Below, one piece after another: positions 23,989-31,335 of a DNA stretch of 37,855 nucleotides. The notes under the pieces are model-generated. The model saw only the letters and a program-made list of their open reading frames with translations. It was not told the DNA's origin and did not search any database. Position numbers and translations under genes: made by a program. Numbering within the stretch: the stretch's first letter is position 1; the number at the start of each line of letters is the position of its first letter. The DNA is taken from contig CAUJDU010000014.1 in NCBI GenBank assembly GCA_963169585.1, forward strand, positions 1 to 37,855. Reading direction: 5' to 3'. Source of the stretch: Actinomycetota bacterium (lineage in GTDB: Bacteria; Actinomycetota; Acidimicrobiia; IMCC26256; JAGPDB01).

Positions 23989-24474
23989 GTGGATCTATTT
24001 TTGAATGATGCTAGTGCTTTAGAAAAGAATATGCTGCTGGCCTTAAAGTGTGCGCAAGATTCTCTACCAAGAGATGTCCCAATAGGGGCTGTCATAATCA
24101 ATCCTGAAACACGAGAATTGATTAGTTCAAGTGGCAACATGCGTGAACAAAAAAATGATCCAACTAATCATGCTGAAATAAATGCTATCCGACAAGCCTC
24201 CCAAGAAATTGGTGACTGGCGGCTAAATGATCTTGTTATGTTTACAACTCTCGAACCTTGCATAATGTGTGCAGGGGCACTCATTCAATCACGAATTGGT
24301 GCTGTAGTTTATGGGGCAAGCGACCCTCAATATGGAGCAGCAGGTAGTATCTATAATTTTTTTGCTGACCCTCGGCTTATGCATAACCCAAAAATAATTG
24401 GTAACGTTCTCGAAAATGAATGTAGACAGTTACTCAACAATTTTTTTAAAGAAAGACGAAGCCAAATCTCCTAG
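23989..24474 (+). CDS. tadA: tRNA adenosine(34) deaminase
   Basis: A 161-residue zinc deaminase that makes inosine at the wobble base of tRNA-Arg(ACG). The sites are 'TNHAEINAI' (H61, catalytic E63) and 'LEPCIMCAGALIQSRI' (C91, C94). The TadA-specific 'VVYGASDPQYGAAGS' and 'CRQLLNNFFKERR' ending distinguish it from other cytidine/guanine deaminases. I use GTG 23989; TTG 24001 is an alternative, whereas ATG 24031 would cut into the first conserved helix. Its stop shares the palindrome CTAG with the convergent glycosyltransferase stop. Confidence 0.92.
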   Translation: MDLFLNDASALEKNMLLALKCAQDSLPRDVPIGAVIINPETRELISSSGNMREQKNDPTNHAEINAIRQASQEIGDWRLNDLVMFTTLEPCIMCAGALIQSRIGAVVYGASDPQYGAAGSIYNFFADPRLMHNPKIIGNVLENECRQLLNNFFKERRSQIS

Positions 24475-25238
24475 CGAATATCCACTAAGTCTGGTTTAAC
24501 TTTGCGTCCCCAATACCATAATATTGTTTTTATATATCCATATTCATTTACACGCCTTGTTGACCCATACACAATGACATCACGTGCAAAGTGTGCTTGA
24601 TGTTTCTCAATGGTTTTACATACTTTAGCGTGTAAAACATTGTCTTCGTCAGTGTCGCGAATACTTGAACGAGGGAAACCTTCCACGAGTATATATAAAT
24701 TGCTTTCGATAGCCATATTTAATCCGGGTACTAAAAACATCGGATAGTTATTTCCTTTTTCTCGATACACAAAGCGCATTATTTTCTCAGAGAATCGATA
24801 AAAAGAAGGAATAAAAATAGAATCCCATCTAGAAAAAAATGGCTCATCACTTCTAGGTTTAATCCGCCCACCAATAATTAAAGCACCTTGTTCAAAATGA
24901 TGTTTTAAGGCACTAATCCATTCTGGTGTGGGAATTGAATCCGCATCGGTCCTCGCAATATGAGTTGCCCCATGCTCGATTGCATAACGAAAACCCGTAT
25001 CTACCGCAGCTCCTGTTCCTTGCTGAGTTTCTTCAATAACCTTAATTGACATATCTGGATTATTCTTTGAAAACTCATCAATAATCTCTCTTGAACCATC
25101 TGTTGAATTGTTATCGACGAGAATAATTGAAAAGTTTTTATCGGTTTGTCTGCATAAACCATTCAACGTATCCTTAATGAGTTCTTCCTCGTTAAAAAAC
25201 GCTACAACTACCCACAAATCTAATTGCATATGAGCCAT
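24471..25238 (-). CDS. Glycosyltransferase family 2
   Basis: A 255-residue GT-A fold enzyme. 'VVAFFNEEELIKDTLNGL' and 'SIILVDNNSTDGSREII' form the nucleotide-sugar binding part, 'HIARTDADSIPTPEW' holds the DxD metal motif (D-A-D), and 'EGFPRSSIRDTDED' is near the acceptor-site acidic residues. There is no membrane helix; it is probably peripheral to the membrane. Donor and acceptor cannot be read. It is a single gene convergent with tadA (4-nt overlap), and its upstream side faces tRNA-Ser(CGA). An ATG nine bases inside the longest frame is an alternative start. Confidence 0.88.
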   Translation of the reverse strand: MAHMQLDLWVVVAFFNEEELIKDTLNGLCRQTDKNFSIILVDNNSTDGSREIIDEFSKNNPDMSIKVIEETQQGTGAAVDTGFRYAIEHGATHIARTDADSIPTPEWISALKHHFEQGALIIGGRIKPRSDEPFFSRWDSIFIPSFYRFSEKIMRFVYREKGNNYPMFLVPGLNMAIESNLYILVEGFPRSSIRDTDEDNVLHAKVCKTIEKHQAHFARDVIVYGSTRRVNEYGYIKTILWYWGRKVKPDLVDIR

Positions 25239-25266
25239 CGAATGTACTACAAACCTTCCACGTATA

Positions 25267-25297
25267 TTGGTATATAGACAATTGAACTAACTAAAAT
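25267..25297 (+). promoter_or_regulatory. Putative promoter of tRNA-Ser(CGA)
   Basis: TTGGTA (25267-25272) and TAAAAT (25292-25297) with a 19-nt spacer lie just before the tRNA, giving a start around 25304. The spacer is long, so this is tentative. Confidence 0.4.
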
Positions 25298-25307
25298 GGG
25301 GAGATCT

Positions 25308-25395
25308 GGAGGGGTGCGAGAGCGGCCGAATCGGATAGTCTCGAAAACTATTGTGGGGCAACCCACCCAGGGTTCAAATCCCTGTCCCTCCGCCA
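25308..25395 (+). tRNA. tRNA-Ser(CGA), CCA encoded
   Basis: The acceptor GGAGGGG pairs with TCCCTCC (one G-U), discriminator G, encoded CCA (25393-25395). The anticodon stem ATAGT/ACTAT holds loop CTCGAAA, anticodon CGA, reading UCG. The long variable arm TGTGGGGCAACCCAC and T-loop GGTTCAAATCC are class II features. Its last 17 bases begin the 44-nt tandem repeat described separately. Confidence 0.95.
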
Positions 25396-25510
25396 ACGAT
25401 AAACCCATAGGGTATTACAAACTCCCTGTCGCTGTGCCACCAATAACCCCTTAGGGTATTACAAACTCCCTGTCGCTGCGCCAATGATAAACATGTGTAT
25501 CATTACAAGC
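25379..25510 (+). repeat. Three 44-nt tandem units, the first containing the tRNA-Ser 3' end
   Basis: Units start at 25379, 25423 and 25467, exactly 44 nt apart. Each has a 17-nt tRNA-tail-like part (TCCCTGTCCCTCCGCCA in the tRNA, TCCCTGTCGCTGTGCCA and TCCCTGTCGCTGCGCCA in the copies) and a 27-nt part with a small hairpin (for example ACCCCTTAGGGT). Units 1 and 2 match at 37 of 44 positions; unit 3 differs mainly in the hairpin, which is replaced by another self-complementary sequence (ATGATA...TGTATCAT). Confidence 0.9.
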
Positions 25511-25545
25511 GCTATTTAGATCGTTCAGGCAATCGTTTAGAAATA

Positions 25546-25878
25546 CTACTTTTGCCCTTCCGAGCGTTTTATCTCATGGCGAGCAACGGCACTGCGGAAA
25601 ATATTCGAAACAAAACCAGCCAAAATTCCAACACCACATAAAAGGTAAAAAATCGTAAAGAGCTTTCCTGCATCAGACGTAGGAACAAAATCACCATAGC
25701 CAACTGTCAGCAAACTCACCGTAGAAAAATACAATGCATCAATCCAGCGCATATCTTCAACAAAATGGTAGACCGTAGTACCTAGCGCAAGATAAAAAAC
25801 TGTTAAAATCAATATTGGGCGAAATCTTCGTATTATAAGTTCGGCTTCCCCAGGATTAAAAAAACGGTTCTTTGACAT
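25546..25878 (-). CDS. Two-helix potassium channel protein (Ion_trans_2)
   Basis: A 110-residue protein. The first membrane helix (about 20-40) is followed by a pore helix and the selectivity filter 'TVGYGD' (58-63) in 'STVSLLTVGYGDFVP', then a second helix (73-92) and a short basic tail. This is a minimal KcsA-like pore that should form a tetramer in the inner membrane. There is no cytosolic RCK or cyclic-nucleotide domain, so gating is unknown; it might be a partner for a separate RCK protein. It is complete and stands alone. Confidence 0.9.
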   Translation of the reverse strand: MSKNRFFNPGEAELIIRRFRPILILTVFYLALGTTVYHFVEDMRWIDALYFSTVSLLTVGYGDFVPTSDAGKLFTIFYLLCGVGILAGFVSNIFRSAVARHEIKRSEGQK

Positions 25879-25942
25879 ACCTTAATTCTACAGACAGAAT
25901 CTACAAATATTGTTCACTCAACAGATTTCTGGACGAACTCAG

Positions 25943-26497
25943 CTAGTGTCGATCAATTCCTAGAGGTGCCTGTACTAGGCCATAAGTTTTCAAGGAATCA
26001 ATAACTCTGGCTTGGCTTGGGATGCTACTATCAATTTTGTTTCTAACCTCATTAGCTCTTTCACGAGTCAATATTCCAAGCCTCGTGAGCGGTGCGACCA
26101 GAAGAGCTTGCTCATCTTGGGTAATTTTACTTGTGCCAAGTTCCAAAAAATCATCAACATCAAAACGCGAACTAATCTTTTCAATATGCGCTTGTGCAAT
26201 TACACCAACACGCTTTAGCTCTTCTGTCGTAATCAAACCCATAAATGACATTGGACTAATTCTTCCCACGATAATACCGATATCAACTGGGCTCACCAAC
26301 TTTCTTGCGAGAGCAAGCTTAGATAGAAGATAATTACCTTCAATAGTGTTGGGGTCGGTTTCATTTAGCAGTTTCCTCAAATGAAAATCATTAACACTTG
26401 CAGGAGCGATAACTGCACCTAAATATATTTGCCCTTGAAGATCATCAAGATCGACTGCTATTTCCCCCCATGAGGATTGGATGTTCATAGCACCCAT
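25943..26497 (-). CDS. Hypothetical protein, 184 aa, downstream of hipA
   Basis: Not recognised. It appears soluble and mostly helical, with two loosely similar segments, 'LLSKLALARKLVSPVDIGIIVGRI' (about 58-81) and 'LLVAPLTRLGILTRERANEVRNKI' (about 131-154). These may be an internal duplication of a helix-turn-helix-like or degenerate scaffold unit. It lies 72 nt downstream of hipA on the same strand and could be cotranscribed. It does not show the Xre-type HTH of HipB. ATG 26497 or ATG 26488 could start it. Confidence 0.6.
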   Translation of the reverse strand: MGAMNIQSSWGEIAVDLDDLQGQIYLGAVIAPASVNDFHLRKLLNETDPNTIEGNYLLSKLALARKLVSPVDIGIIVGRISPMSFMGLITTEELKRVGVIAQAHIEKISSRFDVDDFLELGTSKITQDEQALLVAPLTRLGILTRERANEVRNKIDSSIPSQARVIDSLKTYGLVQAPLGIDRH

Positions 26498-26569
26498 CTA
26501 CCCTGCTTCCGTTTTGTGCAATTTAATATCATATGCGAATATTTTAGAATGGTCAAGACCTTCACAACT

Positions 26570-27916
26570 CTATCGATCACCAAAGGAAACACCCTGGCTA
26601 TCTACTATATTCACGGCTTTAACCCCAAGCTCGTCTAATAGCTTAACTCTAGAGTTAAGCATCTTAACTAACTGAGATTTATTATGGATATCAAAACCAA
26701 TCCTGTCCACATCTAAGACCGCTTCTTTTATAGCCCCTGAAACTTCTGATGTGATTTGCGCAACCCTTTCAGGACTAATACCAAGACGTTCAGCAAATGC
26801 TAAGAACTTTTTAGTCGAAATATTTTCTACATTACCTTCAACCGAAAGTGCCATCCTTTTGTCGTTATACACATAGGTGCTGAGAATATCGTAATGTGGT
26901 GCAATCTCAATTTCATCAGTGTCAGGATTTTTCCAGATACTTAAATTCTTTGCATGCAAATCTCCATTTCCAATACTGAACGAGTATATATAAGCTCTGA
27001 AAAGTTCTTCTGCACAACGTCTAGGATCATCAACTGCATCCATTACAGCACGACAAAGTCGCTCATAAGAACCAGAGTATTTTTCATCTGGTGAACGCCC
27101 CAACAGCTGACACCCATCCTCAACATATATCCGTTTCATTTCCCCATCAACATTTCGGCGGTCGAACCTTTCGACTAGTAAACAACTTTCACCAGTTGGA
27201 TCACTTATCAACATTTGTTGTGAAGTTCTCAAACCAGCTCGTTGGGCAAAACCCATAAAAAATGATTCATTTTCAACTATCTTTTTATAACTTGCTTCAT
27301 TGAGCTTAAAGATAACCAATGGTAAAATTTTTGCCTGAAAAGAATGGCCAGACTGCGATTTCTTGACCATTTCAACGATACGTGAAACTTTGCTTTGAAA
27401 GCCCGGTACCGATTGATCGTCAAAACCTGGAGAATTCACGTCAGATGCCATATCTAACATTTCAGCAAAAGTTAAGCTACCTAAAGCATTGGACTCCACA
27501 TCAACTTGAGAAATTAAATCTATATGGTTTCTTCTAGGGATAATCCTCGTATTACCAATAACTTCTGCACCCATAACACGAAAGAGCTCAAACTCATCAG
27601 ATACGGAAATCCCGAGTGAACTTGCAAGTGCATCACGACGCTTACCTTCAGGAAGTTGATTCGAAAAAAATGGGGGTAGCTCATCTAACTTCCCGGAATA
27701 TGTTGCATCAAGATCCTTCATCGAATGAGAAATCCATAAGCCCTTAGTCTTTGCAGTTTGATTATAAGTAAATGTAATTTCTGTTGCGCTCTTTACAAGT
27801 GCGCCAACTTGAACACCATCTAAAAATACAGCAAGAACATTGTTGTTCCCAATACGTTGTTGCGCACGAACAGCAGGATGATTAAACGAGCCGTAAAGCC
27901 CACCATCTAAAGACAT
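26570..27916 (-). CDS. hipA: HipA-family serine/threonine kinase toxin (no HipB neighbour)
   Basis: A 448-residue protein. The N-terminal HipA domain has 'LPPFFSNQLPEGKRRDAL' (80-97). 'QSVPGFQSKVS' (168-178) corresponds to the SVAGAQEK loop of E. coli HipA, with S169 at the autophosphorylated serine. K204 is the probable ATP lysine, 'LLVERFDRR' and 'EDGCQLLG' are conserved, the catalytic loop is 'GNGDLHAKNLSIW' (D319, N324), and 'APHYDILSTY' has the metal Asp D343. All kinase residues are intact. E. coli HipA phosphorylates GltX and causes persistence. No HTH antitoxin is found upstream (the next gene is DUF4190) or downstream. A palindrome overlaps its promoter. Confidence 0.9.
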   Translation of the reverse strand: MSLDGGLYGSFNHPAVRAQQRIGNNNVLAVFLDGVQVGALVKSATEITFTYNQTAKTKGLWISHSMKDLDATYSGKLDELPPFFSNQLPEGKRRDALASSLGISVSDEFELFRVMGAEVIGNTRIIPRRNHIDLISQVDVESNALGSLTFAEMLDMASDVNSPGFDDQSVPGFQSKVSRIVEMVKKSQSGHSFQAKILPLVIFKLNEASYKKIVENESFFMGFAQRAGLRTSQQMLISDPTGESCLLVERFDRRNVDGEMKRIYVEDGCQLLGRSPDEKYSGSYERLCRAVMDAVDDPRRCAEELFRAYIYSFSIGNGDLHAKNLSIWKNPDTDEIEIAPHYDILSTYVYNDKRMALSVEGNVENISTKKFLAFAERLGISPERVAQITSEVSGAIKEAVLDVDRIGFDIHNKSQLVKMLNSRVKLLDELGVKAVNIVDSQGVSFGDR

Positions 27917-27920
27917 GCAT

Positions 27921-27937
27921 ATATAGTCGGCCTATAT
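27921..27937. promoter_or_regulatory. Palindromic operator candidate at the hipA start
   Basis: ATATAG-TCGGC-CTATAT is a perfect 6+5+6 inverted repeat ending 5 nt before the hipA ATG (27914-27916). It overlaps the TATATA-like -10, so a bound dimer would block transcription. A second inverted repeat, CTAGG-CCAGA-CCTAG, is at 27961-27975. The binding protein is unknown. Confidence 0.4.
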
Positions 27938-28051
27938 TTATCTTCGATTTACAGGCAAAACTAGGCCAGACCTAGTGGTTAAGGTCATTGTTACTTGCAT
28001 ATTTGCTAGTAGCTATACCTTTGGGTTCAATAGGGCTATAGGCTCCTTGCC

Positions 28052-28477
28052 CTATGGGCTAGAGAGTGCAATTCCACCAAGGAAAATAATCCAAAAGATA
28101 AAATACAAAAATCCAAGGGCTAAGAAAACAGTGCCAATTATCCCGCAAATCATTCCAGCGGTTGCCATACCTTCACCGCCAAGCGTACCATTTGACTCTT
28201 TAATTGCCTTTCGCGATTTCGAGCCCATAACCCAACCAACAGGAGCAACCAATCCGCATGCTGCAAGCCCAATGATTCCAAAAACCATTGCCATAACTGC
28301 ATTCTTTTCATTTGGTTTTTCAGGGGCATATCCCTGATTTGGATAGTATTGACCTGCATTTGGAGCTGGTGGAATTGGCGGTATTGGCGGAATTGGGACA
28401 CCGGCAGGATTACCCATCTGCCCAGGCTCGCTATTAGGCGACAAAGGATTTGGATCTTGGCTTTGATTGTCCGTCAT
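28052..28477 (-). CDS. DUF4190 domain membrane protein with proline-rich N-terminus
   Basis: A 141-residue protein. A polar N-terminus with an Ile-Pro-Pro repeat (PIPPIPPIPPAP) precedes 'NAVMAMVFGIIGLAACGLVAPVGWVMGSKSRKAIKES', a loop with 'GEGMATAGMICGIIGTVF' and a last hydrophobic segment. That is the DUF4190 pattern (two helices separated by G-x-x-K). The open frame extends four codons to a GTG, but GTGAGGA lies six bases before ATG 28477, which I take as the start. The hairpin ATAGGGC/GCCCTAT (28030-28055) overlaps the stop and may terminate transcription. Function unknown. Confidence 0.83.
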   Translation of the reverse strand: MTDNQSQDPNPLSPNSEPGQMGNPAGVPIPPIPPIPPAPNAGQYYPNQGYAPEKPNEKNAVMAMVFGIIGLAACGLVAPVGWVMGSKSRKAIKESNGTLGGEGMATAGMICGIIGTVFLALGFLYFIFWIIFLGGIALSSP

Positions 28478-28830
28478 AATTTTCCTCACTATTAAAGTCG
28501 TTGTGATTGTTAATCAATCTTGAAACAGACTACAACATGTTGAAGGTCTGACCCTGCAATAGAAATACATCACACATTTGTTTAATTATTTATTTCCCTT
28601 TTGAAGATGCACCCGTAATCTGTCCTCTCTAATACACAAGTTTATCCACAGCTTTATCCACTATTTTAGTTAGTTTCGCTATCGGTTAAACCCCAAAATG
28701 TGCATTTTGCACTTTTGTTCTTGCGCAACCATTAAATTAATGCAAGAATAGACAATAAGTCAGGGATGACTTCATGGAACATGAGGTTCTAAAAAAGTGG
28801 CCAAAAGCGGGCCTAATCAAGGGCCCGTTT
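28478..28830. other. 353-nt intergenic region with two DnaA-box-like sites and inverted repeats
   Basis: No convincing gene lies here. The contents are: TTATCCACA (28642-28650), identical to the consensus DnaA box, and TTATCCACT (28654-28662) 12 nt on in the same orientation; a near-palindrome AAAATG-TG-CATTTT (28695-28708) overlapping the hairpin GTGCA-TTT-TGCAC; a stem TTCTTGC/GCAAGAA (28718-28748) around the palindrome CATTAAATTAATG; and a terminator at the right end. The promoter for the DUF4190 gene must lie at the left end. Confidence 0.6.
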
Positions 28831-28832
28831 TT
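28808..28832. terminator. Intrinsic terminator hairpin
   Basis: CGGGCC (28808-28813) and GGCCCG (28822-28827) form a GC-rich stem with an 8-nt loop, followed by TTTTT on the plus strand and C-TTTT on the minus strand. It sits directly after the stop of the minus-strand gene at 28831, which it probably terminates; the plus-strand polarity is also good. Confidence 0.75.
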
Positions 28833-29193
28833 ATAGGTATTTTGAAACATCGTGGAAGAACTTTGATCTCGGAATGAATTCCACCGTAGGATGAACTTTT
28901 GCCAATCCCTCTATGGCATCATGATTAGCAAACGACAAAAATCGAGTTCCCCTTAATCTATACTTCAAAGCTGTATCTTCAATCTGAGATATTACCGATT
29001 TAAGCTCATTGTCCGTATAGAGATTCTTATCAAAAATAAGCTTGAATCTTCTATCCCCAGTACCAGCTGACATCATAGAAATAATCTTTAAGTGATTAGG
29101 ACTAGTTACAATGTCACCTTTTGCGAGCCGTGCTGCTTCACGTATCTTGGAAAGATCCATCAAATTTTTCGAAACAACAACAATAATCTCCAT
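28831..29193 (-). CDS. Hypothetical protein, 120 aa, alternating strand-helix pattern
   Basis: Not recognised. The sequence 'MEIIVVVSKNLMDLSKIREAARLAKGDIVTSP' begins with a strand then a helix, and the remainder alternates similarly ('LKIISMMSAG', 'RRFKLIFDK', 'GTRFLSFANHDAIEGLAKV', 'TVEFIPRSKFF'). This hints at a small Rossmann or receiver-like fold. The conserved Asp of true receivers is not apparent. It follows the SCO1664-type kinase by 9 nt on the same strand, so it is likely the fourth gene of that operon. A terminator follows its stop immediately. Confidence 0.65.
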   Translation of the reverse strand: MEIIVVVSKNLMDLSKIREAARLAKGDIVTSPNHLKIISMMSAGTGDRRFKLIFDKNLYTDNELKSVISQIEDTALKYRLRGTRFLSFANHDAIEGLAKVHPTVEFIPRSKFFHDVSKYL

Positions 29194-29202
29194 AGTTGTA
29201 TC

Positions 29203-30039
29203 CTATACCAATGGCCAAGGAAACGCTCGAGGATTTCCGTCGAGGGCTCTATGGTACGGATTGATTAACAGTTTTTCGATACGTAAGGCCGTGGCTTGAA
29301 GCTCACCAAAGGATAAAAATTTGCTTAATACATCTTCTATACGAGGTGCCACACGATCAATATCAGCAAGTAAATGTGTTGATATCGGTTTTTCTCCGTA
29401 TTCCCATATTACTGTACGCAATTTGTCTTGCTCATGGAACGTGAGGCCATGATCTATTCCATAAATCGGTGCTTGTGTAGATAACGACACATCATCATTT
29501 CTATTTGGATAAAAATCAAATGACTCCATTTTTTCTACCAACAAATGACTCGCTTTTCGATCTGCATTATTCGCTATGTAGTCAAATAACACAAACCTTT
29601 CTATAACAGATCTATCATCTAACGCAAGATTGAAATAATGTTCTCTTGGGTCGTGAGGGATAAAGAGCTGCACTGAACACTGAAGGTCTTGGACGTCTCT
29701 CAAAACAGTCGGTGGGACTAAATCCCACCCCAATAGTTGAGAAAGCTCAAAAGCAGCAACTTCACGTTTAGTTAAAGTGCCCCATTCAAAATCTATCAAT
29801 GGATTTTCATAACTCGATGGTTTAATTACAACACTGAATTTAGTATCGTTACCTCTAGCGACTTCTCCGAGCAAAGCTCCGTTGCTTGAATTCGAAAGTT
29901 GACCAATTACTTTAATTTCTTCTTGCGCAATTGCTTCAAAAACTTGTGAAAATTCTAGAGTGTCACATCGCAACGTAAGCTGTTGGTCAGATGCAACCTC
30001 ACTATTTGTTGGATGAATCGTATAAGTTCTGAAAGACAT
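29203..30039 (-). CDS. SCO1664-family protein (PI3/4-kinase-like fold)
   Basis: A 278-residue protein of an actinobacterial family. The sequence 'FSVVIKPSSYENPLIDFEWGTLTKREVAAFELSQ' supplies a nucleotide-binding Lys and Glu. 'FDYIANNADRKASHLL' is the catalytic-loop-like segment (NNADRK) and 'YGIDHGLTFH' the metal-binding DHG. This architecture resembles phosphatidylinositol-kinase/HipA-like folds. Biochemical substrate is not established. The gene is 14 nt from DUF3090 and follows the phosphatase and DUF3090 genes in the order I recall for M. tuberculosis Rv2135c-Rv2134c-Rv2133c. Confidence 0.87.
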   Translation of the reverse strand: MSFRTYTIHPTNSEVASDQQLTLRCDTLEFSQVFEAIAQEEIKVIGQLSNSSNGALLGEVARGNDTKFSVVIKPSSYENPLIDFEWGTLTKREVAAFELSQLLGWDLVPPTVLRDVQDLQCSVQLFIPHDPREHYFNLALDDRSVIERFVLFDYIANNADRKASHLLVEKMESFDFYPNRNDDVSLSTQAPIYGIDHGLTFHEQDKLRTVIWEYGEKPISTHLLADIDRVAPRIEDVLSKFLSFGELQATALRIEKLLINPYHRALDGNPRAFPWPLV

Positions 30040-30053
30040 TTATAACAAGATAC

Positions 30054-30581
30054 TTAATTTAATCGTGGACAAATATGTCCTGTAACGTCCATTGGTCCTT
30101 GACATAATGGGCAAGGCTCACGGCCAGCATTAACCGATTCAACTCCCCTAACTGCCATAGCTCGCAGTTGTGCTCTAGTCATCGTAAAACGTACTACTCG
30201 ATTGTCGTCAATTGACTCCTCGTTATCAAAACCTAGCTCTTCATCAAATGAATTTTCTCGCAACTCTAGTGTTACGAGTTTTGTCTGAGGATCAAAGATG
30301 AGTCCCATAGCAGATGCCCGAAACTCCGGTTTAATAGGACGTACAACACCTGCTTGCTCAAAATCTCTTGGTGTTGCAAGCGTATCTTCCTTAAATTCGA
30401 GATTCAAAGAATCTAAGAACTCAATTGACTGGTTTGCTAAAAGTTCAATCTGTTGCTTTTCAACGAGCACGCCAACGAGTTCATCTTGCATTTTACCTTG
30501 GATCATAAAAATACGCTTCCCTGGTTCTCCTATAGCGCCAACGCTTGCGTATTCGACAGGTATAAAATCAAAATCGTTCAT
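30054..30581 (-). CDS. DUF3090 family protein
   Basis: A 175-residue actinobacterial protein. The N-terminal part, 'YASVGAIGEPGKRIFMIQGKMQDELVGVLVEKQQIELLAN', and the middle 'EFRASAMGLIFDPQTKLVTLEL' are the DUF3090 core. The C-terminus, 'CPLCQGPMDVTGHICPR', has three Cys and a His spaced like a small zinc ribbon. It lies between a histidine phosphatase (2 nt upstream) and the SCO1664-type kinase, and this trio is conserved in Actinobacteria. Its role is unknown; a shared pathway with a phosphate-transfer step is inferred from the neighbours. Confidence 0.9.
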   Translation of the reverse strand: MNDFDFIPVEYASVGAIGEPGKRIFMIQGKMQDELVGVLVEKQQIELLANQSIEFLDSLNLEFKEDTLATPRDFEQAGVVRPIKPEFRASAMGLIFDPQTKLVTLELRENSFDEELGFDNEESIDDNRVVRFTMTRAQLRAMAVRGVESVNAGREPCPLCQGPMDVTGHICPRLN

Positions 30582-30583
30582 AT

Positions 30584-31213
30584 TTATGCCATCCGTTTCG
30601 CTGGTAGCACGTTAACACTTTCTACTGTACCTATTCCATTGATAAAAGCAACCTCTGTCAGTGAAGCGGGTTTACAAGGTATCCTTTGGAATGAGTCCAT
30701 ATGCACCCCCAAATAACTAGCCAATAAAATTATTATTGGATCACGATGTGATGTAACTACAATATTTTTCCCAATATAGTTAGTAGTAATAAAGCGAACA
30801 GCTTCACTCATTCGATCGAATACATCAACAAACGATTCGCCTTGTGGAAATTTAAACTGAGATGGTGTGGCTTGAACATTTTTCCATTGTTCAAGTTCGT
30901 TACATTCTGCCATCTTCATATTCGTCCAGGAGCCCACGTCTGTATCAGATAATCCTTCATTTACATTTATATCCAACCCACGATCATGTGTAATTATTTC
31001 AGCAGTTTCAAGCGCCCTCTCCAATGGGGAAGAAAAAACTGCATCAATTTTTATTGGCTCAAAATACTGGCCCATTAGTTCTGCCTGGTTGCGCCCCTCT
31101 TCGTTAAGGGAAATACCTTTAGTGCGCCCATAAAGTACAGTGCCTGTCTTATCAGTCACGCCATGTCGGACAAAAAATATTCGTGTTAAAGCACCGCTGT
31201 CATCTGGATTCAT
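30584..31213 (-). CDS. Histidine phosphatase family protein (MSMEG_4193 type)
   Basis: A 209-residue phosphoglycerate-mutase-like phosphatase. The catalytic 'FFVRHGVTD' has R16-H17. 'FSSPLERALETAEII' gives the second Arg and the acid region, and 'NIVVTSHRDPI' the second His. The general pattern is a 2H-phosphatase rather than a mutase. It is the first gene of the leftward phosphatase-DUF3090-kinase-unknown group, with 2 nt to the next. The true substrate is unknown. ATG 31213 begins shortly after a region rich in A/T where its promoter must lie, back-to-back with that of purE. Confidence 0.9.
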   Translation of the reverse strand: MNPDDSGALTRIFFVRHGVTDKTGTVLYGRTKGISLNEEGRNQAELMGQYFEPIKIDAVFSSPLERALETAEIITHDRGLDINVNEGLSDTDVGSWTNMKMAECNELEQWKNVQATPSQFKFPQGESFVDVFDRMSEAVRFITTNYIGKNIVVTSHRDPIIILLASYLGVHMDSFQRIPCKPASLTEVAFINGIGTVESVNVLPAKRMA

Positions 31214-31272
31214 ACCAATATCGTACTTAAATTCAACGAATTAGAAAGGAATTAGAAATAATTAAATAACGT

Positions 31273-31301
31273 TTGACTTCGAATTCCTTTATACCTATAA
31301 A
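31273..31301 (+). promoter_or_regulatory. Promoter of purE
   Basis: TTGACT (31273-31278) and TATAAA (31296-31301) are separated by an ideal 17 nt. Transcription would start around 31308, leaving about a 28-nt leader that includes the Shine-Dalgarno GTGAGG before ATG 31336. Confidence 0.72.
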
Positions 31302-31335
31302 TCCAATAGACTGATAGACCAAGAAGTGAGGTCAT

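Noticed and set aside
25379-25510. CRISPR-like direct repeats
   Set aside because: The repeats are contiguous with no unique spacers, number three, include the tRNA 3' end, and have no cas genes nearby.
28478-28830. Replication origin
   Set aside because: Only two DnaA boxes, no dnaA, dnaN, gidB or rpmH neighbours, and no obvious unwinding region with 13-mer repeats.
28774-28836. Small plus-strand peptide gene (starting MEHEVLKKWPK) ending near the terminator
   Set aside because: It reads through the terminator stem, has no Shine-Dalgarno and is only 20 codons; the hairpin is already explained by the minus-strand gene ending at 28831.
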